A DNA stretch of 64,000 bases from Agapetus fuscipes (GCA_951799405.1 OX637334.1:6448001-6512000); one strand, 5' to 3'. Positions 31,910-42,149 are shown, counted from the stretch's first letter. Notes: generated by a model not told the origin, from the letters alone. Translations and numbers: made by a program.

Positions 31910-32120
31910 GCCAATAAAGTCGGTCGGTGTTATGACCGAGGGTCGCAAGTCGCTATTCAATACAAGCGTATTTGGAACAAAATAACGCTGGTTCGAATCA
32001 CGCCTGGCCCTTTGACCATAACTTCGACCCTGGTTCAACAGATGCGATTGCATGCACACAAGCTTCTGGCTAGGCAAAATAGGATGGTGAATTGCATTCC
32101 TCTTCATCTTTTTTTTTAAA
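31910..32120 (+). mobile_element. SD SINE
   Basis: A tRNA-like head (GGTGTTATGACCGAGGGTCG, GCTGGTTCGAATCACGCC), then TTTGACCATAACTTCGACCC, TGGTTCAACAGATG, CTAGGCAAAATAGGATGGTG, ATTGCATTCCTCTTCA and an A-rich end. The TAATTATTAA tract is missing here. Confidence 0.85.
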
Positions 32121-32138
32121 AGAGGATGCCTCGATAGT

Positions 32139-32467
32139 CCGGTCGATAGCTCATTTGGTAGAGTGCTTGCATTCCATGCCGTGAGCTCGGGTTCGAATCC
32201 CACCGAGGGTATCAGAAATGATCTCCCGTTTTGGTGTTTATTTCAAACCCCAAAATAAAATACCGGCAAGGTTTACTCAGCCTTTACAAGAAATAAGTAC
32301 CAGCCCTCTCGGGAGCTGGGAAACCACCACTTTAACTGAAGTGGTTGGCGTAAGGCCGGCTCCCTTACCTGTAAAAATAAATAGGTTCAACTCGCCACAT
32401 GCGACCCCTTCGGGGATAACGCGGCAAAAAGTTACACTTTATGTGTAGCTTAGTTGCGTTGCGTTGC
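32139..32467 (+). mobile_element. SA SINE, best full-length copy
   Basis: CCGGTCGATAGCTCATTTGG (A box), CATTCCATGCCGTGAGCTCG, GGTTCGAATCC (B box), TTTGGTGTTTATTTCAAACC, ACCGGCAAGGTTTACTCAGC, TCTCGGGAGCTGGGAAACC, GTAAAAATAAATAGGTTCAA, GCGACCCCTTCGGGGATAAC and TTATGTGTAGCTTAGTTGCG. It can serve as the reference for the family (about 330 bp). Confidence 0.94.
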
Positions 32468-32722
32468 CTGCAGTGGGGCTGATCACATAATTAGAATTAA
32501 GGAGCACCAAACATATGATCGAGGCCGAAAGAGACACACTCAACGGGCGTCGATAGATCTTACCTTATCTATTTGAACATAGAAAGCAATAAAACATGAC
32601 GGCGAATAAACAGCTGTTTACGCACCGCCATCTTTTGTTGCTTGCTCTCATCTAAAAGAAAACGTAAAACCTACCGACGCGACGCCAGTTGTGTCTGCAG
32701 GGGCAGCAAGGCTAAAAATGCA
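32468..32722 (+). pseudogene. LINE ORF2 fragment leading into the minisatellite
   Basis: GGGGCTGATCACATAATTAG corresponds to the AGHII block at 9842. Directly before the tandem array the frame reads GAARLKMQWMDGV, matching [14 protein letters not shown] at 9912-9953. The DNA between them is decayed. Confidence 0.55.
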
Positions 32723-33490
32723 ATGGATGGACGGTGTCAAAGCAGATGCAGCCAAGGCAGACATGCGTAGCTGGAGAGCAAAGGCGATGGATGGACGGTG
32801 TCAAAGCAGATGTAGCCAAGGTAGACATGCGTAGCTGGAGAGCAAAGGCGATGGATGGACGGTGTCAAAGCAGATGCAGCCAAGGCAGAAATGCGTAGCT
32901 GGAGAGCAAAGGCGATGGATGGACGGTGTCAAAGCAGATGTAGCCAAGGCAGACATGCGTAGCTGGAGAGCAAAGGCGATGGATGGACGGTGTCAAAGCA
33001 GATGCAGCCAAGGCAGACATGCGTAGCTGGAGAGCAAAGGCGATGGATGGACGGTGTCAAAGCAGATGCAGCCAAGGCAGAAATGCGTAGCTGGAGAGCA
33101 AAGGCGATGGATGGACGGTGTCAAAGCAGATGTAGCCAAGGCAGACATGCGTAGCTGGAGAGCAAAGGCGATGGATGGACGGTGTCAAAGCAGATGCAGC
33201 CAAGGCAGAAATGCGTAGCTGGAGAGCAAATGCGATGGATGGACGGTGTCAAAGCAGATGTATCCAAGGCAGACATGCGTAGCTGGAGAGCAAAGGCGAT
33301 GGATGGATAGTGTCAAAGCAGATGCAGCCAAGGCAGACATGCGTAGCTGGAGAGCAAATGCGATGGATGGACGGTGTCAAAGCAGATGTAGCCAAGGTAG
33401 ACATGCGTAGCTGGAGAGCAAAGGCGATGGATGGATGGTGTCAAAGCAGATGTAGCCAAGGCAGACATTCGTAGATGGAGAGCAAAGGCA
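32723..33490 (+). repeat. 64-bp minisatellite, 12 units, made from LINE coding DNA
   Basis: Units start exactly every 64 bases (32723, 32787 ... 33427). Each begins ATGGATGGACGGTGTCAAAG and ends CTGGAGAGCAAAGGCG. Units differ at a few positions, notably GCAGCC/GTAGCC and GACATG/GAAATG. The first unit reads WMDGVKADAAKADMRSWRAK, the LINE motif also seen at 9940-10000. Since 64 is not a multiple of 3, the array is not coding. Confidence 0.96.
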
Positions 33491-33817
33491 ATCTTGTGGA
33501 TATATTGTTATCAGTAAGCTATACTTTATCAGCTGGTGCATTTGTGGTCCAGATAACATCAAGATGCCAGAATTATCTCGCTGTCAGCTTTCTGAGAGAG
33601 CTGGAGAGATTTTTATCTCGTGTTTGTCTTTCTCTGACAATGTGTCCTAAGCACTCCGCTCACTCTGAATACAAGACAAATAATTACTTACATATTAACT
33701 GTTACAATTACACACACAAGGAAATGATAATAAACATGGTGTCAGATGATAAACAAGATAATGTAAGAAAATACCACGTTTTATGAAATCTTGCAGCATT
33801 TTAGTGTTTTTCTTCTG
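33491..33817. other. intergenic stretch, nothing recognised
   Basis: No gene is seen. The stretch is of mixed composition and has no clear repeat match. Confidence 0.35.
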
Positions 33818-34003
33818 TTGCAATCCTATAATAATAATAATACCAGGAGGATTTATTTGGTGAGAGCTGTTTTTGTGCGAATCACACCTCAAGAGCCCTC
33901 TGCGAGCTTGGTCGTCGCTTTACAAAACGCAAATACTCAAGCAATACCCATTTGCTGTAAGGCTGGATGCACCTTAGGTACGGTCTTTGGTAATGTTGTA
34001 TCT
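33818..34003 (-). mobile_element. SC SINE, 3' part
   Basis: Reverse SC with its TAA tail (ATAATAATAATA), then the reverse of AAATAAATC, CACACAAAAACAGC, GAGGGCTCTTGAGGTGTGAT and GGTCTTTGGTAATG. Confidence 0.85.
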
Positions 34004-34241
34004 TATCTAATCTAATCTAAGTTGCAAAGATATATAACATTGGGGATTCACATTACATGCATTCTCACAAGCAGACACGTACAAGTTCGCACTTGCACAT
34101 GCCACATGTGAGCCTACAGTATAAAAACCCAAATCTCAAATGGACATACGTCCTGCAAATCTTGCCGTCCTTCCCTGAAACCGGGATGACATTGGCAAAG
34201 TGAACCATTTTCTACAGCATGGGTGGTCAGCCGCATACCAA
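34004..34241 (-). mobile_element. LB LINE 3' tail inserted within an SC SINE
   Basis: LB in reverse from ATCTAATCTAATCTAAG to GGTCAGCCGCATACCAAG. The SC body lies on its left and the rest of the same SC (GAATTTTTAAACCAGCGAAG) on its right, so LB landed inside the SINE. Confidence 0.85.
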
Positions 34242-34372
34242 GAATTTTTAAACCAGCGAAGAACATTTGAAAATATTAATAGTATGTTTTTTGACCTCCA
34301 CCGGGATTCGAGCCCATATCCTTCTATTTACGAGTTCGTAGCGCTACCACTAGACTACGGAGAGGTCTACGA
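34242..34372 (-). mobile_element. SC SINE, head part
   Basis: Reverse SC: AACCAGCGAAGA, TTGACCTCCACCGGGATTCG (B box side), TTTACGAGTTCG and ACCACTAGACTACGGAGAGG. It continues the copy at 33818-34003. Confidence 0.8.
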
Positions 34373-34473
34373 TTGGTTTGTGGCCATGGCGCCGAACATT
34401 TCGTTTTAATGGCACTGAAAGACATCGTGACTGAAGACCTACAACAATTATCATTTTTATCAATTATTCCGTT

Positions 34474-34680
34474 CCGGTCGATAGCTCAGTTGGTATTGTG
34501 CTTGAATTCCATGGATAGAGCTCGGTTTCGAATCCCACCGAGGGTGTCAGAATTGGTTTCCCGTTTCGGTGTTTATTTTAAACCCATAATAAAATATCAG
34601 CAAGGTGTACTCAGCCTCCCCAATAATGAGTGCCCCCCCCTCCTCCAGTCTCCACAAGAAATGTAATCCCCACTTCAGCT
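34474..34680 (+). mobile_element. SA SINE, 5' part
   Basis: Head CCGGTCGATAGCTCAGTTGG and GGTTTCGAATCCCACCGAGG, body CCGTTTCGGTGTTTATTTTA, then a short C-rich expansion (GCCCCCCCCTCC). Confidence 0.88.
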
Positions 34681-34790
34681 GAAATGGAAAATGGAAAACT
34701 GCGTCATCAAACGTTTCAATTTCAACAGATCCCGGAAAGCAACTCTCCGGCATCATCGCTGGCCGTGTAAGCCTAAAAAACATAATATTT
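34681..34790 (-). repeat. single arm of a foldback family
   Basis: CAACAGATCCCGGAAAGCAA, TCTCCGGCATCATCGCTGGC and CGTGTAAGCCTAAAA match the arm of the inverted repeat at 35245-35460. Confidence 0.65.
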
Positions 34791-35062
34791 TTTCATAAAT
34801 CTCAGGTGCATCGTTTCGACTAAAAAGGCAAGTATGACTATGATTGTGTAACAAATATTTGAAAACTTTTCCTACACAAATTTGATGGAGCGTACACACC
34901 GAGATTATAAAAACGGCTAGTAAACCACTAAGATAACAAACGAGACGAATTAGTAAGACAGTAAATAAACAAGGTAAAAAGTTGGTCAATATTTATATTA
35001 CTTTATGAAAGACTAGACTTTTATACAACGCACTAAATTCTTCGTTGGATAAAAAAATGTAT

Positions 35063-35196
35063 ATTAGGATGATTTCTTTGGGGAGCGCTGTTTTTTGGAT
35101 GAATTACACGTCATGAGACCCCTGTGAGCTTGGTCCTCGCTGTAGAAAGTGTCAATTAAATACATAAGAAAGATCGAGTTGTTGCAAAGCTAGACA
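35063..35196 (-). mobile_element. SC SINE, 3' part
   Basis: Reverse SC: TAGGATGATTTCTTTGGGGA, GCGCTGTTTT, GTGAGCTTGGTCCTCGCTGT and AGAAAGTGTCAATT. Confidence 0.7.
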
Positions 35197-35244
35197 GAAC
35201 TTTGGGGACAGGTCGACAGGATATATCCTTGTTGTTGAATAAGA

Positions 35245-35460
35245 GTTTTAGGCTTACACGGCCGGCTGATGATGCTGGAGAGAAGTTTTCTGGGATCTAT
35301 TGCCGTGGTCTATGGGAGCTGGAGCTTTCGGATGTTTCGCCTATGTCTACGCCCAAAAAGAAGCCCATCGTAGACAAAGGTGAAACTTCCGGAAGCTCCA
35401 GTTCCCATAGACCACGGCAACAGATCCCGCAAAACATCTCTCCAGCATCCATGTCTACTT
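35245..35460. repeat. foldback element with ~90-bp arms
   Basis: The left arm (GATGATGCTGGAGAGAAGTT, GCCGTGGTCTATGGGAGCTG, GAGCTTTCGGATGTTTCGCC) is mirrored by the right arm (GGTGAAACTTCCGGAAGCTC, CATAGACCACGGCAACAGAT, CTCTCCAGCATCC). The loop is about 45 bp. Open frames across it are by-products of the symmetry. Confidence 0.8.
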
Positions 35461-36235
35461 GTTTTTAATGATGCAAGGTCATTCCAGTGATAAATCAAAT
35501 GTATTTTTCAATTCGTTATCCTTAACGTTCGTATACAATCAAACTCGGTTATCACGAGCACAAAGGGGCTAACCAAATTTTCTCGTGATAGCCGTTACTC
35601 TTTACAACCGTGAGTAAGTAAAAAAGTACCTACCTACAAATATTTTTTTACAGAAGAAACGAATGAAAAAGAATGTGAAAATGTGTGTCAGATGTTACAT
35701 CTAAGCAGTATTTCATTTGTCTCTTCCTGCTTTTTGGTGACATGTTGAGAGGAGATAACATGGATTGAGCAATTCAATGTGTTTCGTCTTGAAATTAACT
35801 ACTTATGTGGAATGTAAGAATTATCTGTGTTTATCTTCACGTACAAAAGTATGCCACATTGTTTTTCTTTCTCCTGGGTTCTGCTTTGAAAATATTTAAT
35901 GATTTTCGAGGGTTCAATTTAATTCAAATTGCGGTGATTCATTTTTACACAATTTATTTCAGATGCGGTTCACATACAGAGTCACTTTACACGTACACCA
36001 TACAACGGTCGGTTGGCTTCTAAAGCTACAAAGAGCTTTGGGCCCTTATTTTATCGCAAGAATAAAGGTAATTCTCTAATCATGGAAAATTTAAACATGC
36101 GAGGCTTTACTAGAACATCCAAACACTGAAGCAATGTCGAACAATAGACGTCAAATTTTGATGTGTTTGGTGATATGCATATTTCTCAGATTTATTTTTA
36201 AAATATATTACTTTTGTCTTTGGAGAAGCCTTGAA
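35461..36235. other. intergenic stretch, nothing recognised
   Basis: AT-rich DNA without a supported gene. Confidence 0.35.
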
Positions 36236-36597
36236 CGCGAGGGCCCTGATGCGGTCGCACCGCTCGATCCGTCTTTAATCCGGGTCTGCCTCTATCAGGT
36301 TCGGATTACGACCACTAGGGGCCCTGAAGAGCTATTGTGCTAAATTCTTTACACTTTGGATATCAATCCAAGTCGGAGCTTGCTAGCGCTTGCCAATGAA
36401 CTCCAAAGATGAAAAATCACAAAACACTTTATTTTTGGACACGAATTGCTATCTCTTCGCCTCAAGGTCATAAAGAATTTAGCTGAATAGCGCTTCTTGT
36501 GTGAGGAAAGTCATGGGGGCCCCCTACGACGCGGGAGCCCTGGTTCGGTGGCACCGCTAGATCCGTCCTTAATCCAGGTCTGCCTCTAGGCAGTGCA
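36236..36597 (+). repeat. pair of ~65-bp direct repeats
   Basis: GATCCGTCTTTAATCCGGGT plus CTGCCTCTATCAGG at about 36266-36300 and GATCCGTCCTTAATCCAGGT plus CTGCCTCTAGGCAG at about 36560-36593. Both follow GCGAGGGCCCTG/GCGGGAGCCCTG. They resemble ends of one element family and flank about 230 bp of other DNA. Confidence 0.6.
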
Positions 36598-36860
36598 CCA
36601 TGTCAGTTTTAATGCTCATGGCATCTTTTGCAAATAATTAAATACATAAGTAGGTATTATATAACTTTGCCACACATAACAATGTCTGACTGTTATTAGT
36701 TTATTATGTCTTATCTCGCTGTATGAAGTTTACTTGCGGCTTTTTGTGGAATAACGGGCGATAGCCACGTTGTCTAAACATTATTCTTAAATGAATTATT
36801 ACTTCAATGATAAAGCATTCCTCTTCTTCTTGCCTCCTCAGCAAAACTTGCGATAAGATT

Positions 36861-36968
36861 AGTTGGCGTAAGGTCGGTCCCTAACATGTAAAAATAAATA
36901 GGTTCCGATCGCCACATGTGACATCTAACGTGGTAAGCACTTGCTCTAAATGTGCAGCTTAGGTACGA
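36861..36968 (+). mobile_element. SA SINE, 3' third
   Basis: TTAGTTGGCGTAAGGTCGG, ATGTAAAAATAAATAGGTTC, CACATGTGACATC and AATGTGCAGCTTAGGT. Confidence 0.75.
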
Positions 36969-36970
36969 AG

Positions 36971-37230
36971 TGTTCTGCCTCATACCAGAATATAAGTTAA
37001 AGAACAGAAATAATAGTAGGTAGGTACCTAGATATACATTTAGCTACATATAAATAAAAGTGAAAAAAAAACATAAATTAATCTCAAAGTTATAACAATA
37101 ATTTATGTACATACTTAAAATTTTAAAACACCTTAGCTGCCAGCCCTGCGGATTAACCGCCATTTTTTCGATCCTTGCAGCGGTCTTTCATTTCATCGAG
37201 AGTCATAAGTACCTATACGCCCTCCCCCCC
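36971..37230 (-). mobile_element. LB LINE: ORF2 end and spacer, 3' tail missing
   Basis: On the minus strand this reads DEMKDRCKDRKKWRLIRRAG and a stop, then a spacer and the LB border (reverse of GCCTCATACCAGAATATAAG). It is a third copy that links the ORF end to LB. Confidence 0.75.
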
Positions 37231-37239
37231 CCCTAGTGC

Positions 37240-37480
37240 TTGTTTGGCTTATCCACCATTTGATTCAAAGATGACCTTCCAACATTCTACACAATCTGAG
37301 CTAAGGAAAAACCTTAAACACGATAATGTGAGAGTTGTTTTTAAATCTTTTTAAAATAAATTTCCAGTTTTCACAGCACACATTTATCCAGTAGGTACCT
37401 ACACATGCAAACATTGCTCATGTGAAATTACCTCTGATATAGGGCATAGGACAAACAAGCACTAAGGGAACGTATAGTCA
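37240..37480 (+). repeat. dispersed repeat, copy 2 of 2
   Basis: See 2320-2545. This copy carries an extra segment (CAGCACACATTTATCCAGTA) in the middle. Confidence 0.65.
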
Positions 37481-38019
37481 ATCAAGTATTTAGTCATACA
37501 TGTCACGCCATATCTGCAACTTAGATTATAAGTTAAAGAGTAAATTGATTGTGAATAATCGTGGACAATAAAATAATAAACAAAACAATATCCATGAAAA
37601 AAAAATTAAATGTCATTAGTTGTGGAGTATGTATAGAGTTTTATTTGACAAAGGGCCCAGCAAGTGCGTAAGTACAGTACATACATTTTATAATACTTTA
37701 CGTTTAAACTCGACCATAGCGTTTACGAAAAATTATATGGAAACTAAAATAGCGGTTGCAGCGAGCGTTTTAGATTCCGCACATTTTTGGCCGAGATTAG
37801 ACTTGGTGTTTTATATTTGGGGTACGGGAGTATAAAGGATCTCTCCACTCCAAAAAACAAATCAGTTTCAAATTGAATTACGCCTCCCCTACCCTTAAAC
37901 AATATCCACCATGCAAAATGGATATTAAAATACCAGCGTACCGTTTATTTAGAAAAAACAATAATAGTAACGTATTGGATAGTAGGTCAGAAGACTGCAC
38001 TGGCTGGGTTCATGCAGAC

Positions 38020-38129
38020 TAATCTATCTATAATCTAAGTTGCAAAGATATATTGACATTCAAGGTTCATATTTTATGCATGCCCACAATCACTTTACAA
38101 CTCCAGCCGACTTTTCCTGAAATTAGTCA
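38020..38129 (-). mobile_element. LB LINE 3' tail with a large internal deletion
   Basis: The tail and start of LB (CTATAATCTAAGTTGCAAAG, TTTTATGCATGCCCACAA) jump to CTTTACAACTCCAGCCGACT and GTCAAGGAACG. Confidence 0.75.
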
Positions 38130-38425
38130 AGGAACGATAAATGGAAAATGTTTTTAGAAATGTATTTAAAATGCAAAATAGTAGGTATTTTCAAAATATA
38201 AAATACTTTTTCGAATCAAAGATCAAAAGACTTTTTTTTAATCTCAAACATAGCCTTTCTTATCCAAATAAAATGAAGAATTCACAAAAATACATTTTTC
38301 ATTTGAAATGAATTCGCCATAGAAACGAAATGGGTAATAGATAATGTCATGAATCCAAAACTTACATATTTATTGATTTGTATATTTTAACCATGTTTTA
38401 AAAATATGAATAAATGAACAATCTT

Positions 38426-38551
38426 AAGAGGGCACGAGGGACATCGTGGCTGAAAACCCTGCGACAATGGTACGGCAGAAGCACCAAGTCCCTGTTTCAA
38501 GCTGCAGCATCTAAAGTCAAAAAAGCCATGATGATCGCCGATCTTCGATAG
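38426..38551 (+). pseudogene. LINE ORF2 C-terminus with its stop codon
   Basis: Open frame KRARGTSWLKTLRQWYGRST, KSLFQAAASKVKKAMMIADL, R, stop. The pattern SWL..L..W.G.....LF.AA.SKV..A.MIA.LR is a recurrent closing block of arthropod LINE reverse transcriptases. The 5' part is lost. Confidence 0.8.
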
Positions 38552-38947
38552 ACGTGGCACGATAACAATAAAAAAACAAAATACTCAACTGTGTAATGTG
38601 TAGTGTATGTCATTGCAGCATCCCCCCATCCAACCTTAACAATAAAAACCCTACCACCATTGACGCGGGGAAGGTCTGAGCGTTCATATTCTGTCAGATC
38701 TTCACCTCCTGTTCCCTCGCATGGCCCTCCACACAACTGCCCTGCATAATCTGCACGCAGCACTTGAGCGCACGTCTTCACTGCGCGCCAACAGATGGGA
38801 GAGTGCAGGGTTTGAATGCAATCAAATGTTTAATTGTATTGGGTAGACTCTTTAATATTGCATACAAATAAATCAAGCTTTAAATTTTGTGAAAATTGAA
38901 CTCCATATAAACTAAATATATATTTTTGAGACTGTTTTTTTTTTTAT

Positions 38948-38992
38948 TTTGGTGAGCACGCTTTTTGTGTGAATCATACCTCAAGAGCCACA
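38948..38992 (-). mobile_element. SC SINE, 3' tip
   Basis: Reverse of CTCTTGAGGTATGATTCACA and AAAAGCGTGCTCACCAAAA, the SC end. A T-run precedes it. Confidence 0.6.
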
Positions 38993-39007
38993 GCAACAAT
39001 TTTTTTT

Positions 39008-39380
39008 TATAGATTGTGAAGAGGAATGCAATTCACTAACCTATTTTGCCTCGACATGACGTGCTGGATGGATTTAATGGGGTGAGCTGGACAACCAACA
39101 GTGATGACTCGGAAGGCGGTGGACAGCCGCCGAATAATCGGCCGAATATTTGGTATTCGGTTGGGCTCCATGCCAAATATTCGGTATTCGGTAGATGACC
39201 GAATACAATATACGTTGCATCACTTGTTATCTTCATCTGAAAGCAGAAGCTTTTGTGCATGCAAAGGCATCTGTTAAACCAGGGTTGAAATTATGCGGTC
39301 AAATGGGCCAGACGTGATTCAAACCAACGTATTGTGTTGTGTTCCAAATACGCTAGTCAAGAACAACTACATGATTCCAC
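39008..39380 (-). mobile_element. SD SINE interrupted by a CCGAATATT-rich segment
   Basis: The SD 3' end in reverse (TTGTGAAGAGGAATGCAATT, CACTAACCTATTTTGCCT) and the SD head region (TGTTAAACCAGGGTTGAAAT, ATTCAAACCAACGT) flank about 150 bp of unrelated DNA at about 39093-39230. Confidence 0.7.
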
Positions 39381-39494
39381 GGCCATTAGGAACACCGACA
39401 TATTTGTGTTTACTATGTTTGACGAGATTGAATTTAAACTGGCATGACGGTCGTTTAATATTTTTTCAAAGTACAACCAACTTTAAAATTAATA

Positions 39495-39600
39495 AAACTT
39501 CTCGTATATTTGACGAAACGCTATAGGGGAACAGTAATCTCGACGTTTTATTGACGCCGTAGCCAACGCCTTCAGGAGACAACATTGTGATGTCGCGATC
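39495..39600. repeat. single arm related to the foldback at 57375
   Basis: TATTTGACGAAACGCTATAG, TCTCGACGTTTTATTGACGC, CGTAGCCAACGCCTTCAGGA and GACA follow the order of one arm of 57375-57545. Confidence 0.6.
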
Positions 39601-39833
39601 AAGGAAGAAGCAATGAACGGGAAACAAGGATGAACTATGGTTATTACGCCTACAAAACATCGTGAAATATGTCAAATATCGGTGCTATAGCCGCTTGAGT
39701 TAAAACGGTGGCTACGACTGACGTGTTTGAGATAAAAACAGTCCCGTCGATCCCCTCGACAATTGCTTTGACCTGGAGTTAATAGATGTCATTGGGCAAC
39801 TATTAATTAATGAGTCAGTATGTCGCTAATAAA

Positions 39834-40038
39834 TGGTTCGCTTTTGCAATATCGCACCTCATTCAAGGTAAATCGACAAGAGTCACAGGTCTAACGTTAT
39901 TTGATATATGATTTTATTTTATTTTGAAAGTGCACCTACGTCATGTGTATTGTGTAAGCACAAACAGTCTGATTATGTGAATTAATTTAACACGAATCTC
40001 AAATGTTTAAGTATCTTTGATCCTTTGATTAAAGATAG
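39834..40038 (+). mobile_element. LB LINE 3' tail, diverged
   Basis: GGTTCGCTTTTGCAATATCG, GTCACAGGTCTAACGT, TTAACACGAATCTCAAATGT and a decayed tail. Confidence 0.65.
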
Positions 40039-40439
40039 GTTGCTAACGACTGTGGTGCCGAAAAATTGTGACGTATAGCTACCAAGAAAAAAAATACAAA
40101 TTAAAATTGATATCGATTTAAATGATATTTTGACGTCATGTTTTCGAGTCATGCGTAGACAAAGGAGGTTGCAGGTGGTTGTTTGATAGCCAGAGGCTGA
40201 CACCCCATAAGTCCCTTTTTATTGCCCCTATCGCACTTGCGTGCGGATGAACAGATCCTGCGACCGCCGCATTGTTAAAACTGCACAAGTATTTCATTAA
40301 ATTATATCAAATGCGCGGCACAATGCGCGGCAAGTGACGAGGGAGGGACCCGACGAGGGATCATCTATTTATTTATTCAAATCAAATATGAGTTTATTAA
40401 ATTGACGAATGGTTGATGAATTTGATCAACTATTTTCCC

Positions 40440-40640
40440 TGTGACGCTGTTTAACAGTCCATGACCATCTCAAGGGCGCCATGGCTCTTTGAGCACAGCA
40501 TTTTCTTCAATCCTCTTCTGAAGGTGACGGTGGGTTGGTCGATTCACTTCATCCAGGCGACTGGCCCAGCTACCCCAAAGCTCCTGTCAGCGAAATTTGA
40601 GGAGTTGGCCCTTTTGGGTATCATAGCTTTGTGGGTTTTA
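40440..40640 (-). pseudogene. LINE ORF2 C-terminal remnant
   Basis: The minus strand reads SSNFADRSFGVAGPVAWMK, a stop, then FRRGLKKMLCSKSHGALEMV. It parallels FGDRAFRVAAPMAWN and FRRALKTHLF at 28275-28560, so it is an older member of that CR1/L2-like group. Confidence 0.7.
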
Positions 40641-41139
40641 AGACTTTGTTGACAGCAGAAGAGGCATAGCGCAGTGGTTGCCTAGAAGCATCGTCGATAG
40701 GGCATAGCTCGACGAGGCATGGGGATGCTATACCCTTTAAGGCCCTGTGGACCGTGAGATGTGACAATCCTTTAAAAAAAATGAACTTTCAGCATCGAAG
40801 TCATCCTCAGACGCATCATCTTTTCACTGGAATGATATCTCAAGAGGTTTTTGGTCATTTTCATCAACTGGTGACACCGTTGCGTATTCAACTCATTCTT
40901 CCTCCAGTCACAAACACCTACTTCACAAGAGTTCAGTCATTTTGATTTGGATCTTCCCCCTGCCCTGTACCCCTTTGGGTCCGTCACTGCAACTATATTT
41001 TTCAGGCTCTGATTGTACATTCGCTAAATATATAACCCAGCCAATGCAGTCTGCTAACTTTTATTTTATATTTGTGGATTTTTGTTTTCAAAATAGCATG
41101 TTAACATAGCTTTTATTAAACGTTACAAACAAATATGAG

Positions 41140-41330
41140 GAGATTTTGTAGGGTTTGTGTATTCACACAGTGAAAATTCATTTTATTTAAAATAAAATTA
41201 TTTTTTTCTTAAACGTAGTTTAATTTTCACAATAATATTTTAGGTCGAAAGTGCTCGAGATATAAAATATTATTGTGAAAATTAAACTACGTTTAAGAAA
41301 AAAAATATTTTATTTTAAATATGAGGAGTT
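41140..41330. repeat. inverted repeat with ~60-bp arms
   Basis: Left arm TTTTATTTAAAATAAAATTA, TTTTTTTCTTAAACGTAGTT, TAATTTTCACAATAATATTT; right arm is its reverse complement with few changes. The ~20-bp loop holds GGTCGAAAGTGCTCGAGA. One arm with the same flank (GGGTTTGTGTATTC.CACAGT) recurs at 46880-46980. Confidence 0.85.
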
Positions 41331-41649
41331 TATCGAAGTTATAAATTATTTCAAAAAAGTTCTCTTCTCTAAGGGTTCCGTTTTGCAAGTATGCCTGCCT
41401 GAACAATTTTTTTTTATAATTGACCCAAACCGTACCACTGGTAGGTTCTGAATATCCATTCAACCAATCAAACTACCCTTAACTCAGGCTTCTAAGTTTA
41501 AAGTCGGTAGGTATTATACTCGTACGAGTATGCAGTCAAGTGAAAATGTAACATTGTGATTGGGGACAATTGCAACAAAAAATACAGAATTAAGAAGCTT
41601 CAAGAAATAAAGCAAAATATGCGGCTATTTTTTTTCTCTTTGTGCACAT

Positions 41650-41855
41650 GGAACGCAACTAAGCTGCAGGTGTAGTACACTTTCTTGGATCGTATGTGGT
41701 GTGTCAGTCGGCTTTAGGCCAACCACTTTACTTGAAGGGGGGGTTTCTCAGCTCCTGAAGGGATTGGTTCTTATTTATTTTAAAGGCTGAGTAAACCTTG
41801 CGGGCCTTTATATTTTGAGTCTAAAATAAACACTAAATGGGATTGAATCCTACCC
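41650..41855 (-). mobile_element. SA SINE
   Basis: Reverse SA from AACTAAGCTGCAGGTGTAGT to the middle of the body (CTGAGTAAACCTTGCGGG, AAAATAAACACTAAATGGG). Confidence 0.8.
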
Positions 41856-41859
41856 TTAA

Positions 41860-42055
41860 TTTGTGAAGAGAAAGGAATTTCAATGAATAAGTCAATTATT
41901 TTCATTTCAAAAAAATATGAAATAATAATTACCCAATGTTGAACCAGGGTCAAAGTAATCGATAAAATACTCGACGGAAATCGAACCAGCATTACCTAAT
42001 TTCAAATACGCTAGTCGAGATTACCGTATTGACACTCTCAGCCATATCGCCAATT
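41860..42055 (-). mobile_element. SD SINE
   Basis: Reverse SD: TTTGTGAAGAGAAAGGAATT, AATAATAATTACCCAATGTT, GAACCAGGGTCAAAGTAAT, ATCGAACCAGCATTACC and CTCAGCCATA. A 30-bp SA head (CTACCAATTGAGCTATCGAT) follows at 42072, so two SINEs sit side by side. Confidence 0.75.
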
Positions 42056-42149
42056 TTGAGTGCATGCGTTCTACCAATTGAGCTATCGATGTTCACAACA
42101 AAACTGAACATCCATAATAAGCCGGTGTGTAGAAATGATTAAACTGCAC

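Noticed and set aside
32139..32215. tRNA gene (A and B boxes)
   Set aside because: The head continues into a conserved SINE body and recurs in many copies with changes in the stems; it is a SINE, not a tRNA gene. The same applies to the other SA, SC and SD heads.
32723..33490. CRISPR-like array
   Set aside because: Units abut with no unique spacers, the DNA is eukaryotic, and the unit is LINE-derived.
35202..35468. 88-codon open frame
   Set aside because: It spans the two arms of a foldback element.
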